Shown: in pieces, positions 53,851-64,000 of the stretch | Layout of the letters: each line of letters starts with the position of its first letter | Position numbering within the stretch: the stretch's first letter is position 1 | Assembly: GCA_022414725.1 (NCBI GenBank) | Contig: CM039464.1 | Location: 17,729,405-17,793,404 of the forward strand | DNA length: 64,000 bases | Source: Microglena sp. YARC | Taxonomy: Eukaryota; Chlorophyta; Chlorophyceae; Chlamydomonadales; Chlamydomonadaceae | Direction: 5' to 3' | The notes under the pieces: model-generated | Database searches by the model: none | What the model was told of the DNA's origin: nothing | Seen by the model: the letters and a program-made list of their open reading frames with translations, nothing else | Made by a program: the position numbers and the translations under genes

Positions 53851-53999
53851 CCACGAGTTCATAGAGTGGGCATGACTGTCTGACCTCAGTATCAGCACTA
53901 CTGCACCTACCACTGAGGCTATGCCATGCCCCCACATCATGGTAGCTAGCTCTTCCCAGAGAAAGTGAACTCTCTGACAGCCTAAATGTCTCGCCCCAT

Positions 54000-55990
54000 G
54001 TACCCAGCTCTCACCTGCCCTCACACCCACACATGCACCACCACCATAGCCCAGACCACCACCACCATCACCTATACCGGGCCATATTAAACCTCCACCA
54101 CCTTCACCACCACCACCACCACCACCACACAAACCTATAAAATATTTAAATATCACACCCTCATATCCACACACACACCACCACCACCACCACCACCGCT
54201 ATCACCACCACCACCGCCACCTTGTTTCCTGCACCCATGCCCAGACATCCACACGTGTGAAGATGAGAATTCCCAACCACCTAAACATTTCCTACCACCT
54301 AAACCCAAACCATAAAGCACCTCCATCCTCATCTCCACCACCACCACCTTAATCCACACCATAACACACCTCCACCACCACCACCAGAACCTAGAAATAA
54401 CACACCCTCACATCCACACACACAACCACCACCACCTATACCCAGGCTATATCACACCATCACCACCATCACCACCATCACCACCACCACCACCCCAAAC
54501 TATAAAATATCGCACCCTCATATCCGCACACACCACCACCACCACCACTACCTATACCCAGGCCATACCAACCCTTCACCACCATCACCACCACCACCAC
54601 CCCAAACCTATGAAATATTGCACCCTCATATCCACACACACCACCAACACCAACACCTATACCCAGGCCACATCACACCTTCACCACCATCACCACTATC
54701 GCCGCCCAAACCTATAAAATATTACACCCTCATATCCACAAGCAGGAACAACACCCCCCCCCCACCTTGTTTCCTGCACCCATGTCCAGATATCCCCATG
54801 TGTGAGGATGAGGATTCCCTAAGACCTTAACCTTTCCTACCACCTAAACCCTTGCCATAACGCACCTCCATCCCTACCACCTAAACCCTGGCCATAACGC
54901 ACCTCCACCCCCACCACCTAAACCTACACCATAACACACCTCCATCACCACCACCACCACTAACACCAGAACCTAGAAAAATCACACCCTCAAATCCACA
55001 CAAACCAGCACCATCGCATAACGCATATCGCACCACCACATAACGCACCTCCTCCTCCACCACCACCACCACCACCTAAACCCACACCATAACACACCTC
55101 CATCGGCACCACCACCACTGGAACCTAGAAAAATCACACCCTCATATCCACACAAACCAGCACCATCGCATAACGCATATCGCACCACCACATAACGCAC
55201 CTCCTCCTCCACCACCACCACCACCACCTAAACCCACACCATAACACACCACCACCACCACCACTGGAACCTAGAAAAATCACACCCTCAAATGCACACA
55301 AACTACCACCATTGCATAACACATAACGCACCACCACATAACGCACCTCCTCCTCCACCACCACCACCACCACCACCTAAACCCACACCATAACACACCA
55401 CCATCACCACCACAACCACCACTGGAACCTAGAAAAATCACACGCTCATATGCACACAAACTACCACCATTGCATAACACATAACGCACCACCACGCAAC
55501 GCACCACCACCACGCAACGCACCACCACCACCACCACCGCCATCACTGGAACATAGACAAATCGCACCCTCATATCCACACAAACCGCAACCATCTCATA
55601 ATGCATAACGCACCGCCACATAACGCATCTCCTCCACCACCAGCATGTCCAGATATCCCCATGTTTAAGGATGCTGTGGTGCAAACCACCACCAACGCCA
55701 CATAAACCACCACCAATGCCACACAAACCACCATCATTGCATAACACATAGGCCACCACCGCCATCACAACCACCACCACCACCACCAGATATTCCCATG
55801 TGTGAGATTGCTGCGGTGCAAACCACCACCACCGCCACACAAACCACCACCATCGCATAACTCATAGGCCAGCGCCACCATCACCAACACCAGATATCCC
55901 CATGTGTGAGGATACTGTGGTGCCAACGACCACCACCACCGCCACACAAACCACCACCACTGCATAACGCACCACCACCACCACCATGTC
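54000..55990 (+). repeat. CCACCA-rich intron with copies of the methyltransferase exon 1 acceptor edge
   Basis: Within ccaccaccacc and cataacgcacctcc repeats lie five copies of (t)g(t/c)ccagatatccccatgtgt gaggatg, at about 54240, 54779, 55645, 55788 and 55892. These equal the acceptor and first codons of the exon starting at 55994. They become closer to the true sequence toward the exon, and all are upstream of it. Larger tandem units (about 100 and 145 bp) at 54960-55470 also repeat. Confidence 0.82.
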
Positions 55991-55993
55991 CAG

Positions 55994-56133
55994 ATATTCC
56001 CATGTGTGAGGATGCGGATTTCCTACCAGCTGTCAAGACTGAGTGCGAAGCTCAGATGGAGGTCATCGGCCCCCCTTTGGAGTTGTGTCGAGTACCTGTA
56101 CCTGCTGGGTACAGCCTCAAGGTACGGTACGCG

Positions 56134-56224
<91 letters not shown>

Positions 56225-56427
56225 TCCCTCTCTTTCCCTCCCCCCCCCTTGGAGTTGTGTCGAGTACCTGCACCTGCTGGGTACAGCCTCAAGGTACGGT
56301 GCATGCATACTTTGGTAAACTGTGTTACGCAATTTAATTGCGGTCCAGCCACACAGTAATAAATAAAAAAAGCATTAGGAATAAGTCACCAAGTCAACCC
56401 TATATTAGAGAAAGTACAGTAAGCATA

Positions 56428-56477
<50 letters not shown>

Positions 56478-59400
56478 CTCTACCTCTACCTCTACCTCCC
56501 TCTACCTCTCCCTCTCCCTCTCTTTCCCTCCCCCCCCCGACACGCATACAGTCACACACACTCTCACCCACAAACATGTACTTTTCTGTTGCAGGCCAAG
56601 TACCCTGATAGCTTGTGGCAAATTTCATACGCCAACATCCCCAAAGCAGCTCTTTGGGAGTCTATCAAGTCAGACCAGTCTTGGGTGGTGGTAAGCAATC
56701 CCCAAATTCCATATTTTCACAGTGCTTGGTTGTGTTGTTGCTGTCATCATTGTTGTTGTTGTTGTCCTTGTGCTTGCTGTTTATTGGTGGTGGAGGTGGT
56801 GGTGGTGTCCTTGTAGTTGTTTTTGTTGTTGTCCTTGGCCTTGCTGTTTCTTGGTGGTGAAGGTGGTGCTGGTGGTGGTGTCCTTGTTGTTGTTGATGCT
56901 ATTGTTGTTGTCCTTGGCCTTGCTGTTTCTTGGTGGTGAAGGTGGTGCTGGTGGTGGTGTCCTTGTTGTTATTGTTGTTGTCCTTGGCCTTGCTGTTTCT
57001 TGGTGGTGGTGGAGGTGGTGGTGTCGTTGTTGTTGTTTTTGTCGTCCTTGCTGTTGTTGGTGGTGGTGGAGGTGTTGTTGTTTTCCTTGTTATTGTTGTT
57101 GCTTATGGTTGTCCTTGTTGGTGTTCTTGTTGTTGGTGTTGCCCTTGTTGTTGGTGTTGGTGTCCTTGTTGTTAGTGTTGTTGTCCTTGCTGTTGGTGTT
57201 GTTGGTTTTGTCCTTGTTGGTGTTGTTCTTATTCTTGTTCTTGTTGGTTTTGTCCTTGTTGGTGTTGTTGTCTTTGTTGGTGTTGTCCTTGTTGTTGTTG
57301 TTGTTGCTGTCCTTGATGGTGTTGTCTTTGTTGGTGTTGGTGTTGTCCTTGTTGTTGTTGTTGTTGCTGTCCTTGATGGTGTTGTCTTTGTTGGTGTTGG
57401 TGTTGTCCTTGTTGTTGTTGTTGTTGTCTTTGTTGTTGTTGTCCTTGTTGTTTTTGTCCTAAAACCTATACTCTAACCTGTGTTTGTTTGTGTGTGTGCA
57501 TGTGAGTGAGTATGTGCAAGAGTGTGTGTGAGGGGGAGAGAATGGGGGTGGGGTGGGGTATGGAAGTGGGGTGTGGGGGGGAGTGGACTTAATTATATCT
57601 CCGGCTTCCTCTGATGGAATCTGTCGTTTGACAATGTAGATCAACGGGGACAAGCTGGACCTGCTAAGGGAAGGAGGTACATAATTAAGTTGTTGTTATT
57701 GTTGTTGTCCTAATTCCTAAACCATAAACTTGGGGGGGAGGGGGGTACGCGTCTGTGTGAGTGGGGGGTGGGGTGGGGGGAAATTAATTATAGCCCCGGC
57801 GTCCTCTGATGGAATCTGTCGTTTGACTATGTAGATGTAGAACGGGGACAAGCTTGATCTGCCAAGGAAAGGAGGTATATAATTGAGTTGTTGTTGCCGT
57901 CCTTATTGTTGTTGTTGTTGTAAACCCTAGACCCTAACCTATGGCCGGGAGGGGGGAGGGGGGGTATGCGTCTGTGTCTGTGCATGTGTGTGAGTGTGTG
58001 TAAGTGTGTGTGTCTGTGGGAGAGGGTGGGGGTGGGTATGGAAGCGTGTGTGTGGGGGAGTGGACTTAATTATATCACCGGCTTCCTCTGATGGAATCTA
58101 TCGTTTGACTATGTAGATCAACGGTGACAAGCTGGACCTGCCAAGGAAAGGAGGAAGTGGGGCAGCAAGTGACTTCCTCAAAATGATTCCCCCCACGTGA
58201 GTCAACTGGTCTGCATATGAGTTTGTCTGCGTGAGTGTGTGCCAGTGATTGTCAACCTGGCTGGGGTGAGGTGCACGTGCCCAGCATAAATTTACCAATT
58301 GAGAGGTTTGCGGATAGCAGTGAAGAAACGGCAAGTGATTTCCTGAAGATGATACCCCCCACATGAGTTTGTCTGTATGGGTGTGTGCCAGTGTTTGTCA
58401 ACCTGGCTGGGGTGAGGTGCACATGCCCAACTTAAATTTACCAATTGAGAGGTTTGCGGATAGCAGTGAAGAAACAGCAATCGAATTCGTGAAGGTGATA
58501 CCCCCCACATGACTCAACAGGTCTGCATATGAGTTTGCCTGTATGGGTGTGTGTCTGGTTTTGTAAACCTAGCTGGGGTGCGGTGCACATGCACAATGTA
58601 AATTTACCAATTGAGAGGTTTGCGGATAGCAGTAAAGAAATGGCAAGCAACTTCCCGAAGATGATACCCCCCACATGAGTTAACAGGAAGTGGTGATGCC
58701 GATAATGGTGATGCTGATGGTGGTGACGATAATTACGATGCTGCTGCTGCTGGTGATAGTGATGATGATTATGATGCTGCTGATGCAGCTGATGGGGTAG
58801 GTTTTTAAGTGATCGCATTGATGATGACGGCGATGATAGTGATGTTCATGATTTCCATAAGATGATACCCCCCAAGTGAGTCAACAGGAAGTGGTAATGC
58901 CGATAATGGTGATGCTGATGGTGGTGATGATGATTACGATGCTGCTGATGCTCATGATTACGATGCTGCTGATGCAGCTGATGGGGTAGGTTTTAAAGTG
59001 ATCGCAATGATGATGACGACGGCGATAATAATGATGTGTATGATTTCCATAAGATGATACCCCCAAGTGAGTCAACAGGAAGTGGTGATGCCGATAATGG
59101 TGCTGCTGACGGTGGTGATGATGATTACGATGCTGCTGATGCTCATGATTACGATGCTGCTGATGCAGCTGATGGGGTTGGTATTTAAGTGATCGCAATG
59201 ATGCTGACGACGGCGATAATAATGATGTTTATGATTTCCATAAGATGATACCCCCAAGTGAGTCAACAGGAAGTGGTGATGCCGATAATGGTGCTGTTGA
59301 TGGTGGTGATGATGATTACGATGCTGCTGATGCTCATGATTACGATGCTGCTGATGCAGCTGATGGGGTTGGTATTTAAGTGATCGCAATGATGCTGACC

Positions 59401-62400
59401 ACGGCGATAATAATGATGTTTATGATTTCCTTAAGATGATACCCCCCCACGTGAGTAAACAGTAAGTAGTGATTCCGATGATGGTGATCATGATTACGAT
59501 GCTGATGCTATTTACGATGATGGTGGTGATGGTGATGATGGTGTCGACGGTGACGATGATAGTGATGTTTATGATGATGATTGCGATGGTGATGACGGTG
59601 ACGATGATAGTGATGTTTATGATGATGATTACGATGGTGATGACGGTGGCGATGATAGTGATGTTTATGATGATGATATATTATAGAGGAAGTACCATTG
59701 CTCTCTGTCGCTCATCAGGATAGGCAAGACTTGTGTGCTATGTGATGTTCTCTTGTAGCTTGAGGATGCTGGCTAGGTGCACCCACACCCTCATACCCCT
59801 ATACCACCACCCTCACCCCCATACCCCACACCCACACCCCCATACCCTCACACCCATACCCTCACACCCCACCCCCACCCCCACCCCACCCCACGCTACC
59901 CTTGTCGGTCCACAGGGTAGACAAGACCAAGATCCGTACTATCCTTGATGGTAAGTGGAGGATGGTTCATATGATTGTTCCTAATTGTTTTAGAAGTGGC
60001 CTGCAATATGATTTGGTGCCCTATGCCCTTACCATCAAATGCTTTTGCATCTTTTTGCTCCTTTCAGCTGTTTCCAAACAGAGTTTTGCTTTTCGTGAGG
60101 TTATAACAAATTAAATAAAATGTCGTTTTGTTATGGTCATACAAATGTCGTTTTGGTATGGTTATATAGACATTCAATTCCCTATTTCCTCGAATTTTTC
60201 ATTCATGTGTGCTTGATTGACAAACACTTTTTCATCTTTTTGCCCATTATGCTATTTCCACTCCAAGGTTTTACTGTGCATGTAGTGTAACGCTTTTAAT
60301 GTCGTTTTATTACATTCATAAAGATCTTTTAATCTCCTATTCTGCTGATGGCAACCAAAAGGTTTTGCCGTTCATGTGGTTCAATTAAAAAAAGGTAATG
60401 ATAACGCCTGGTGGGGCGTGGTGTTAAGGGAGCCCGTCGTACGCGGGTGGGGAGCGGCCTCCTACCTCAACTGGACAAGCTACCATCAGGGTTGATAACG
60501 ACCTGCAACGCCAAGAGCGACTGAAGGGAGAGTCGACCCCCCCGACTCTTCATCCTCAAGCGATCTGGTCTACCACTAGACCATTGTATATCCCTGAAAG
60601 GGGCTACGTGGTTTGATCAAATTTAATAATTAAATCGTTTTATTACATTCATCAAGACATTTCAATCCCCTGTTCCTTCAAATTACATTGTATGTGCTTT
60701 ATTGACAAATGCTTTTGCATAGTTTTGATCCTTCTGCTGTTTGCAATCAGAGTTTTGCTTTTCGTGAGGTTTTAACAAATTAAATAAAATGTCGATTTGT
60801 TATGGTCATAAAATGTCGTTTTGGTGTGGTTATATAGACATCCAATCCCCTATTCCCTTGAAATTTTCATTCATATGTGCTTGATTGACAAATGCTTTTG
60901 CATGTTTTTGATCCATATTTCAGCTGTTTGCTATCGAAGGATTTTGCTGTGCATGTGCTTTTAACGCTAAAAAGAATGTCGTTTCACTACATTAATAAAG
61001 ACCGTGTAAATCTTCTGTTCTGCTGATGGCAGCCAAAGGGTTTTGCTGTGAATGTGGTTTAAACGTTTTTAAAGTCGTTTTATTACATTCATAAAAACCG
61101 TTTAATAACATTCATAAAGACCTTTTAATTGCATTTGTATGTGCTTTATTGACAAATGCTTTTGTATATTGTTGATCCATCAGCTGTTTGCAATCGAAGG
61201 GTTTTGCTGTGCATGTGCTTTTAACTTAACAAGTTCGATGCAGCGTCGCCTGCGACGCTAAAAATTGGCAGAGAGTGAATGCGAGGGAGCGAACAGGTGG
61301 CGATGGCAAGCAAGTTAGTCCAGGCCGTTGGCTGCCGTGTCGGCTTCATCGGACGGATGGATGGACGAACGGACACAAACCCATGGTAACACTGGGGGCT
61401 CCCGCCCCCCAGAAGGGGGGACTCCGTCAAAAACAAAATGACGTTTCACTGCATTCATGAAGACGGTTTAAATCCCCTATTCTGCTGATGGGAGCCAAAG
61501 GGTTTTGCTGTGCCTGAGTTGGTGGGACTTATATTTTGTATTTTTGTCTGCATTCCTTACTCTGTCTCCCTTTCTGTCTATTTGTGTCTGCATGCCTTGC
61601 TCCCTTTCTGTCTATTTTGTCTGCATTCCTTGTTCCCTTTCTGCCTATTTTTGTCTGCATGCCTTATTCCCTTCCTGTCTATTTTGGTCTGCATGCCTTG
61701 CTCCCTATCTGGCTATTTTGGTCTGCATGCCTTGCTCTGACTCCCTATCTGCTTATTTCTCAATCTCTCTTTCTGTCTGTTTCGCTAAAAGTCCGTCTCT
61801 CTTTTTCCTGTTTGTCTGTATACCTGTTTCTTGATCACCCCACGTCCTTAGAAGTGTCATTGTGACATGTCTTGGAAGATTTGTTTCTTTTATTTCTCTA
61901 TCTGCCTATCTATATCTGTCTGTATCATGCATGCATGTAGGTAGGTAGGTCTTGCCTGCATCCTGCTCATCTGAATTTATGTGGATCGTACCTGTCTGCA
62001 GTCTATCATGCCTATCTGCAACCTGCTTATCTAAATTTATGTATTTTTGTGGGTGGGTGGATGGGTGGATGAATGGATGACTAATGTGGCGACCCTTCAA
62101 CCCCAAAGTGGCAAGCCTGACCTCAACCCTGTTTTAACTTGTGTCCTTATATTAAAGGGAGCTGGTATGTGTGGATTGGAAGCTAAGGTCTGTTTATTTA
62201 AATTTAGGTATATTAGTGCATAGATGGATGGATGGATGGCTAAAGTGGTAGACCTGACCTCGACCTGCATTGTCTGTCCTCAATCTTCATTATTTTCCCT
62301 TGAAGAGGGAGTTGGTGTGTGTGGGGTGGAAGCTAAGGTCTGTTTATTTAAATTCAGGTCTATTAGTGCATAGATGGATGGATGGATGGCTAAAGTGGTA

Positions 62401-63639
62401 GACCTGACCTCGACCTGCATTGTCTGTCCTCAATCTTCATTATTTTCCCTTGAAGAGGGAGTGGTGTGTGTGGGGGTGGAAGCTAAGGTCTGTTTATTTA
62501 AATTCAGGTCTATTAGTGCATAGATGGATGGATGGATGGCTAAAGTGGTAGACCTGACCTCGACCTGCATTGTCTGTCCTCAATCTTCATTATTTTCCCT
62601 TGAAGAGGGAGTTGGTGTGTGTGGGGTGGAAGCTAAGGTCTGTTTATTTAAATTCAGGTCTATTAGTGCATAGATGGATGGATGGATGGCTAAAGTGGTA
62701 GACCTGACCTCGACCTGCATTGTCTGTCCTCAATCTTCATTATTTTTCCTTGAAGAGGGAGCTGGCGTGTGTGGGGTGGGAGCTGGCTTGTGGGGTGGGC
62801 GCTGGCGTGTGTGGGGTGGGCGCTGGCGTGTGAGGGGTGGGCGCTGGCGTGTGTGGGGTGGGCGCTGGCGTGTATGGGGTGGGCGCTGGCGTGTGTGGGG
62901 TGGGAGCTGGCGTGTGTGGGGTGGGCGCTGGCGTGTGTGGGGTGGGCGCTGGGGTCTGCTCATCTAAATTTAGGTTTATACATGGATAGATGGATGGATG
63001 GCTAAAGTGGCAAACCTGATCTCAACCTGCATTGCATGTCCTCCATCTCCATTCTATGCCCTTGAAGAGGGAGCTGGTATTTCTTTTAGGTTTATACATG
63101 GATAGATGGATGGATGGCTAAAGTGGTCAACCTGACCTCGTCCTGCATTGTATGTCCTCAATCTTCATCCTATGTCCTTGCAGAGGGAGCTTTTTTTTAT
63201 GTGTCGGTTGGGAGCTGAGGTCTGCTTATCTAAATTTATGTATATTAGTGCATAGATGGATGGATGGATAGATGGAGTGGCAAACCTGACCTCAACCTGC
63301 ATTGTATGTCCTCAATCTTCATTCTTTCCCCTTGCAGAGGGAGCTGGTGTGTGTGGGTTGGGAGCTGAGGTCTGCTCATCTAAATTGAGGTGTATTAGTG
63401 GATACATAGATAGATGGATGGATGGCTAGAGCGGTAAATCTGACCTCAACCTGCACGCCTCAATCTCCATTCTATGTCCTTGCAGAGGGAGCAGGTGTGT
63501 GTGGGTTGGGAGCTGAGGTCATGGCCACCTGGGCGCATCGCCCCACTGTCTTGTCCTACGCCCCCCACGACACGCATGCCAGCCAGGTGCAGGTGTGTGC
63601 GGAGAGGGGAGTGCCCTCCATCCTCTTCAGCATGGCAAG
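55994..63639 (+). CDS. DUF248 (Methyltransf_29) S-adenosylmethionine methyltransferase, QUA2/TSD2-like, partial gene
   Basis: Five plus-strand exons: 55994-56121 (YIPMCEDADF..LELCRVPVPAGYSLK), 56595-56690 (AKYPDSLWQISYANIPKAAL..SWVV), 58117-58196 (INGDKLDLPRKGG..DFLKMIPP), 59916-59950 (VDKTKIRTILD), 63486-63639 (EGAGVCGLGAEVMATW..). Donors are GTACGG, GTAAGC, GTGAGT, GTAAGT, GTGGGT; acceptors end in AG. Phases 0, 0, 2, 1 join without a break. The text follows the plant family block by block: YIPCLDN, CLVPLPKGYK, WP.SRD..W.ANVPH, QNWV...GD, IRT.LD.G.GVAS.GAYLL (here the SAM-binding DEGAG), then MSFAPKDEHEAQVQFALERG (here LSYAPHDTHASQVQVCAERG). Plant members are Golgi methyltransferases needed for pectin and cell adhesion. 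The FPGGGT block is diverged. Both ends of the gene are missing from the window. Confidence 0.78.
56122..56310 (+). repeat. (CT)n tract followed by a copy of the exon 1 donor edge
   Basis: After exon 1 comes (CT)n (56136-56222). A near-exact duplicate of the last about 50 exon bases plus donor follows at 56241-56304 (ttggagttgtgtcgagtacc.. cctcaag|GTACGGTGC), with a single-base change (gta to gca). A second (CT)n/poly-C tract follows at 56431-56540. Confidence 0.88.
56725..57465 (+). repeat. (TTG)n-rich repeat, intron 2 of the methyltransferase gene
   Basis: Units of ttgttgttgtccttg and ggtggtggtgtccttg, with a 57-bp duplication (57290-57400). Long leucine/valine frames arise from the composition and are not genes. 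Confidence 0.8.
57595..57890 (+). repeat. Two upstream copies of the exon 3 acceptor edge
   Basis: 57600-57681 and 57800-57880 repeat cctctgatggaatctgtcgt ttgac(a/t)atgtag|atcaacggggac and end in gga(g)|gta(c/t)at. The copy at 58080-58155 continues into the full exon. Copy 2 has an insertion (atgtag duplicated) that would break the frame. Confidence 0.88.
58326..59465 (+). repeat. Seven downstream copies of the exon 3 donor edge
   Basis: Copies of gatttcct.aagatgatacc ccccca(c/a)(g/a)tgagt(c/t) lie at about 58340, 58490, 58645, 58850, 59045, 59235 and 59425. The true exon end reads gacttcctcaaaatgattcc ccccac|GTGAGT. Several copies have lost the donor GT (cacATGAGT, cacATGACT). Copies 4-7 sit in units of about 190 bp, filled with gatgatgctgatg repeats. 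Confidence 0.88.
59466..59900. repeat. GATGAT-rich and CCCACACC-rich intron sequence
   Basis: A 60-bp unit (gatgacggtgacgatgatag tgatgtttatgatgatgatt) is repeated at 59530-59690. A C-rich tract (59780-59895) runs into the exon 4 acceptor. Confidence 0.75.
60387..60590 (-). mobile_element. tRNA-derived SINE, copy 2
   Basis: On the minus strand the A-box-like tggtctagtggtaga (60583-60569) and a B-box-like ggggtcgactctc precede a body. The tail is ..gggctcccttaacaccacgc cccaccaggcgttatcattac ending in T7, shared with 32420-32464. Confidence 0.7.
61241..61436 (-). mobile_element. Dispersed repeat, copy 2
   Basis: The reverse complement follows 32815-33042 block by block: gacggagtccccccttctgg, ggggcgggagcccccagtgt, a GTCC/ATCC tract, cagccaacggcctgg, ttagcgtcgcagg. 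Next to its end, agcgtcgcctgcgacgct is a short palindrome. Confidence 0.75.
61540..61740. repeat. About 60-bp tandem repeat, tctgcatgccttgctccctttctgtctatttt
   Basis: About six degenerate units of 33-60 bp with ttgtctgcatgccttgctcc and ctttctgtctatttt. Confidence 0.75.
62080..63480 (+). repeat. Eight copies of the exon 5 acceptor edge in units of about 150-185 bp
   Basis: Each unit has gatggatggatggctaaagt, acctgacctc(g/a)acctgcat and tgtcctcaatcttcatt, then a pseudo-acceptor and exon start: ccttgaag|agggagttggtg tgtgtgggg. The true exon 5 (63486) reads ccttgcag|agggagcaggtg tgtgtgggt. Most copies have GAAG or TAAAG in place of GCAG. Units at about 63176 and 63329 have a proper GCAG. At 62762-62955 one copy has expanded internally into about nine units of gggtgggcgctggcgtgtgt. 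Confidence 0.9.
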
Positions 63640-63660
63640 GTGGGTTTTGAAAAGGAGCAG

Positions 63661-63664
63661 GGAT

Positions 63665-63730
<66 letters not shown>

Positions 63731-63810
63731 CTGGTTAACAATCATGGACACCCTCCATGGGTGGTTAGCCCCAGTGCAAGCAAACTGGACCCCTGAACAC
63801 CAGTCCACAA
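63661..63810. repeat. Poly-G tract (about 70) plus dispersed block
   Basis: After 63665 the plus strand is almost pure G to 63730. Then come gggtggttagccccagtgca and agcaaactggacccctgaac, which resemble 42708-42755 (ggtggtttgccccagtgaaa, gcaaacgggctggacccctc). A further relative follows at about 63870-63935. Homopolymer plus this block therefore recurs as a unit. Confidence 0.65.
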
Positions 63811-64000
63811 CACAGAAATCATTGAAGCAAAAAGCACCACAACCCGTGTTTGCCTGCAGTTACCTTGTCTGCCTGGCCAACAATCATGAATGCCCTCCAT
63901 TGGTGCTTGGCCCAGTGCAAGCAAAAACACGGACCAAACCACCAAACCACCCCTCATAACCCACCAGCACCCCTCATAACCCACCAGCACCCCTCATCAC

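Larger units (their letters stand above)
60090..61500. repeat. Intron 4 diverged repeats with SINE and TE insertions
   Basis: Blocks such as aaataaaatgtcg.tttgtta tggtcata, ttgacaaatgcttttgcat and ggttttgctgtgcatgtg recur at about 60100-60400, 60640-60960 and 61000-61230. This gives about three diverged copies of a unit of roughly 500 bp, interrupted by a SINE (60387-60590) and a dispersed element (61241-61436). Confidence 0.65.

Noticed and set aside
56722..57476. Leucine/valine-rich frames of up to 246 codons resembling membrane proteins
   Set aside because: They arise from (TTG)n and (GGT)n repeats inside an intron of the methyltransferase gene.

Overview
The window is eukaryotic. It falls into two blocks separated by a run of exactly 1,000 N (21072-22071), a placeholder for a gap of unknown size. 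Sequence alone therefore does not show that the blocks are contiguous. A plant-type DUF248 methyltransferase gene on the right and a pherophorin-like gene on the left point to a green alga as the host lineage; the species cannot be told from the sequence.

Left block (1-21071): gene-dense, intron-poor, and it reads as DNA of a nucleocytoplasmic large DNA virus (giant virus), probably endogenised and decaying. It carries two tail-fibre/S74-chaperone type structural genes, a C5-cytosine DNA methyltransferase, a DUF2177 membrane protein, a two-TM SLATT-like protein, a 459-residue protein of unknown function, a frameshifted pherophorin-like gene and a frameshifted coiled-coil gene. Eukaryotic transposons have entered it. 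A LINE with a (TGTAA)7 tail cuts the first fibre gene. A 3.45-kb Tc1/mariner-like element carrying a Fanzor (eukaryotic TnpB relative) pseudogene has landed in the 3' end of the SLATT gene. Remnants of the same transposase lie at 2706 and 8059, and two related MITEs lie at 7869 and 12426.

Right block (22072-64000): gene-sparse nuclear DNA, mostly satellite, microsatellite and homopolymer. Three split genes can be read through it. (a) On the minus strand (29085-29818), an RGG/Q-rich protein starts with a UAP56-binding-like motif (mRNA-export-adaptor type). (b) Also on the minus strand (39848-48490), five exons with matching intron phases give Mediator subunit MED10. (c) On the plus strand (55994-63639), five phase-compatible exons belong to a DUF248 (Methyltransf_29, QUA2/TSD2-like) methyltransferase.

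The most striking observation is how the introns of all three genes are built. Short segments spanning an exon edge, with its splice site and a few codons, are repeated in tandem. Copies of an exon's 5' edge (acceptor plus first codons) lie upstream of that exon. Copies of its 3' edge (last codons plus donor) lie downstream. The extreme case is about 170 copies of a 39-bp unit over 6.7 kb next to MED10 exon 5, each ending in codons PKEVAEYK and a GTGAGT donor. I know of no named system that matches this.
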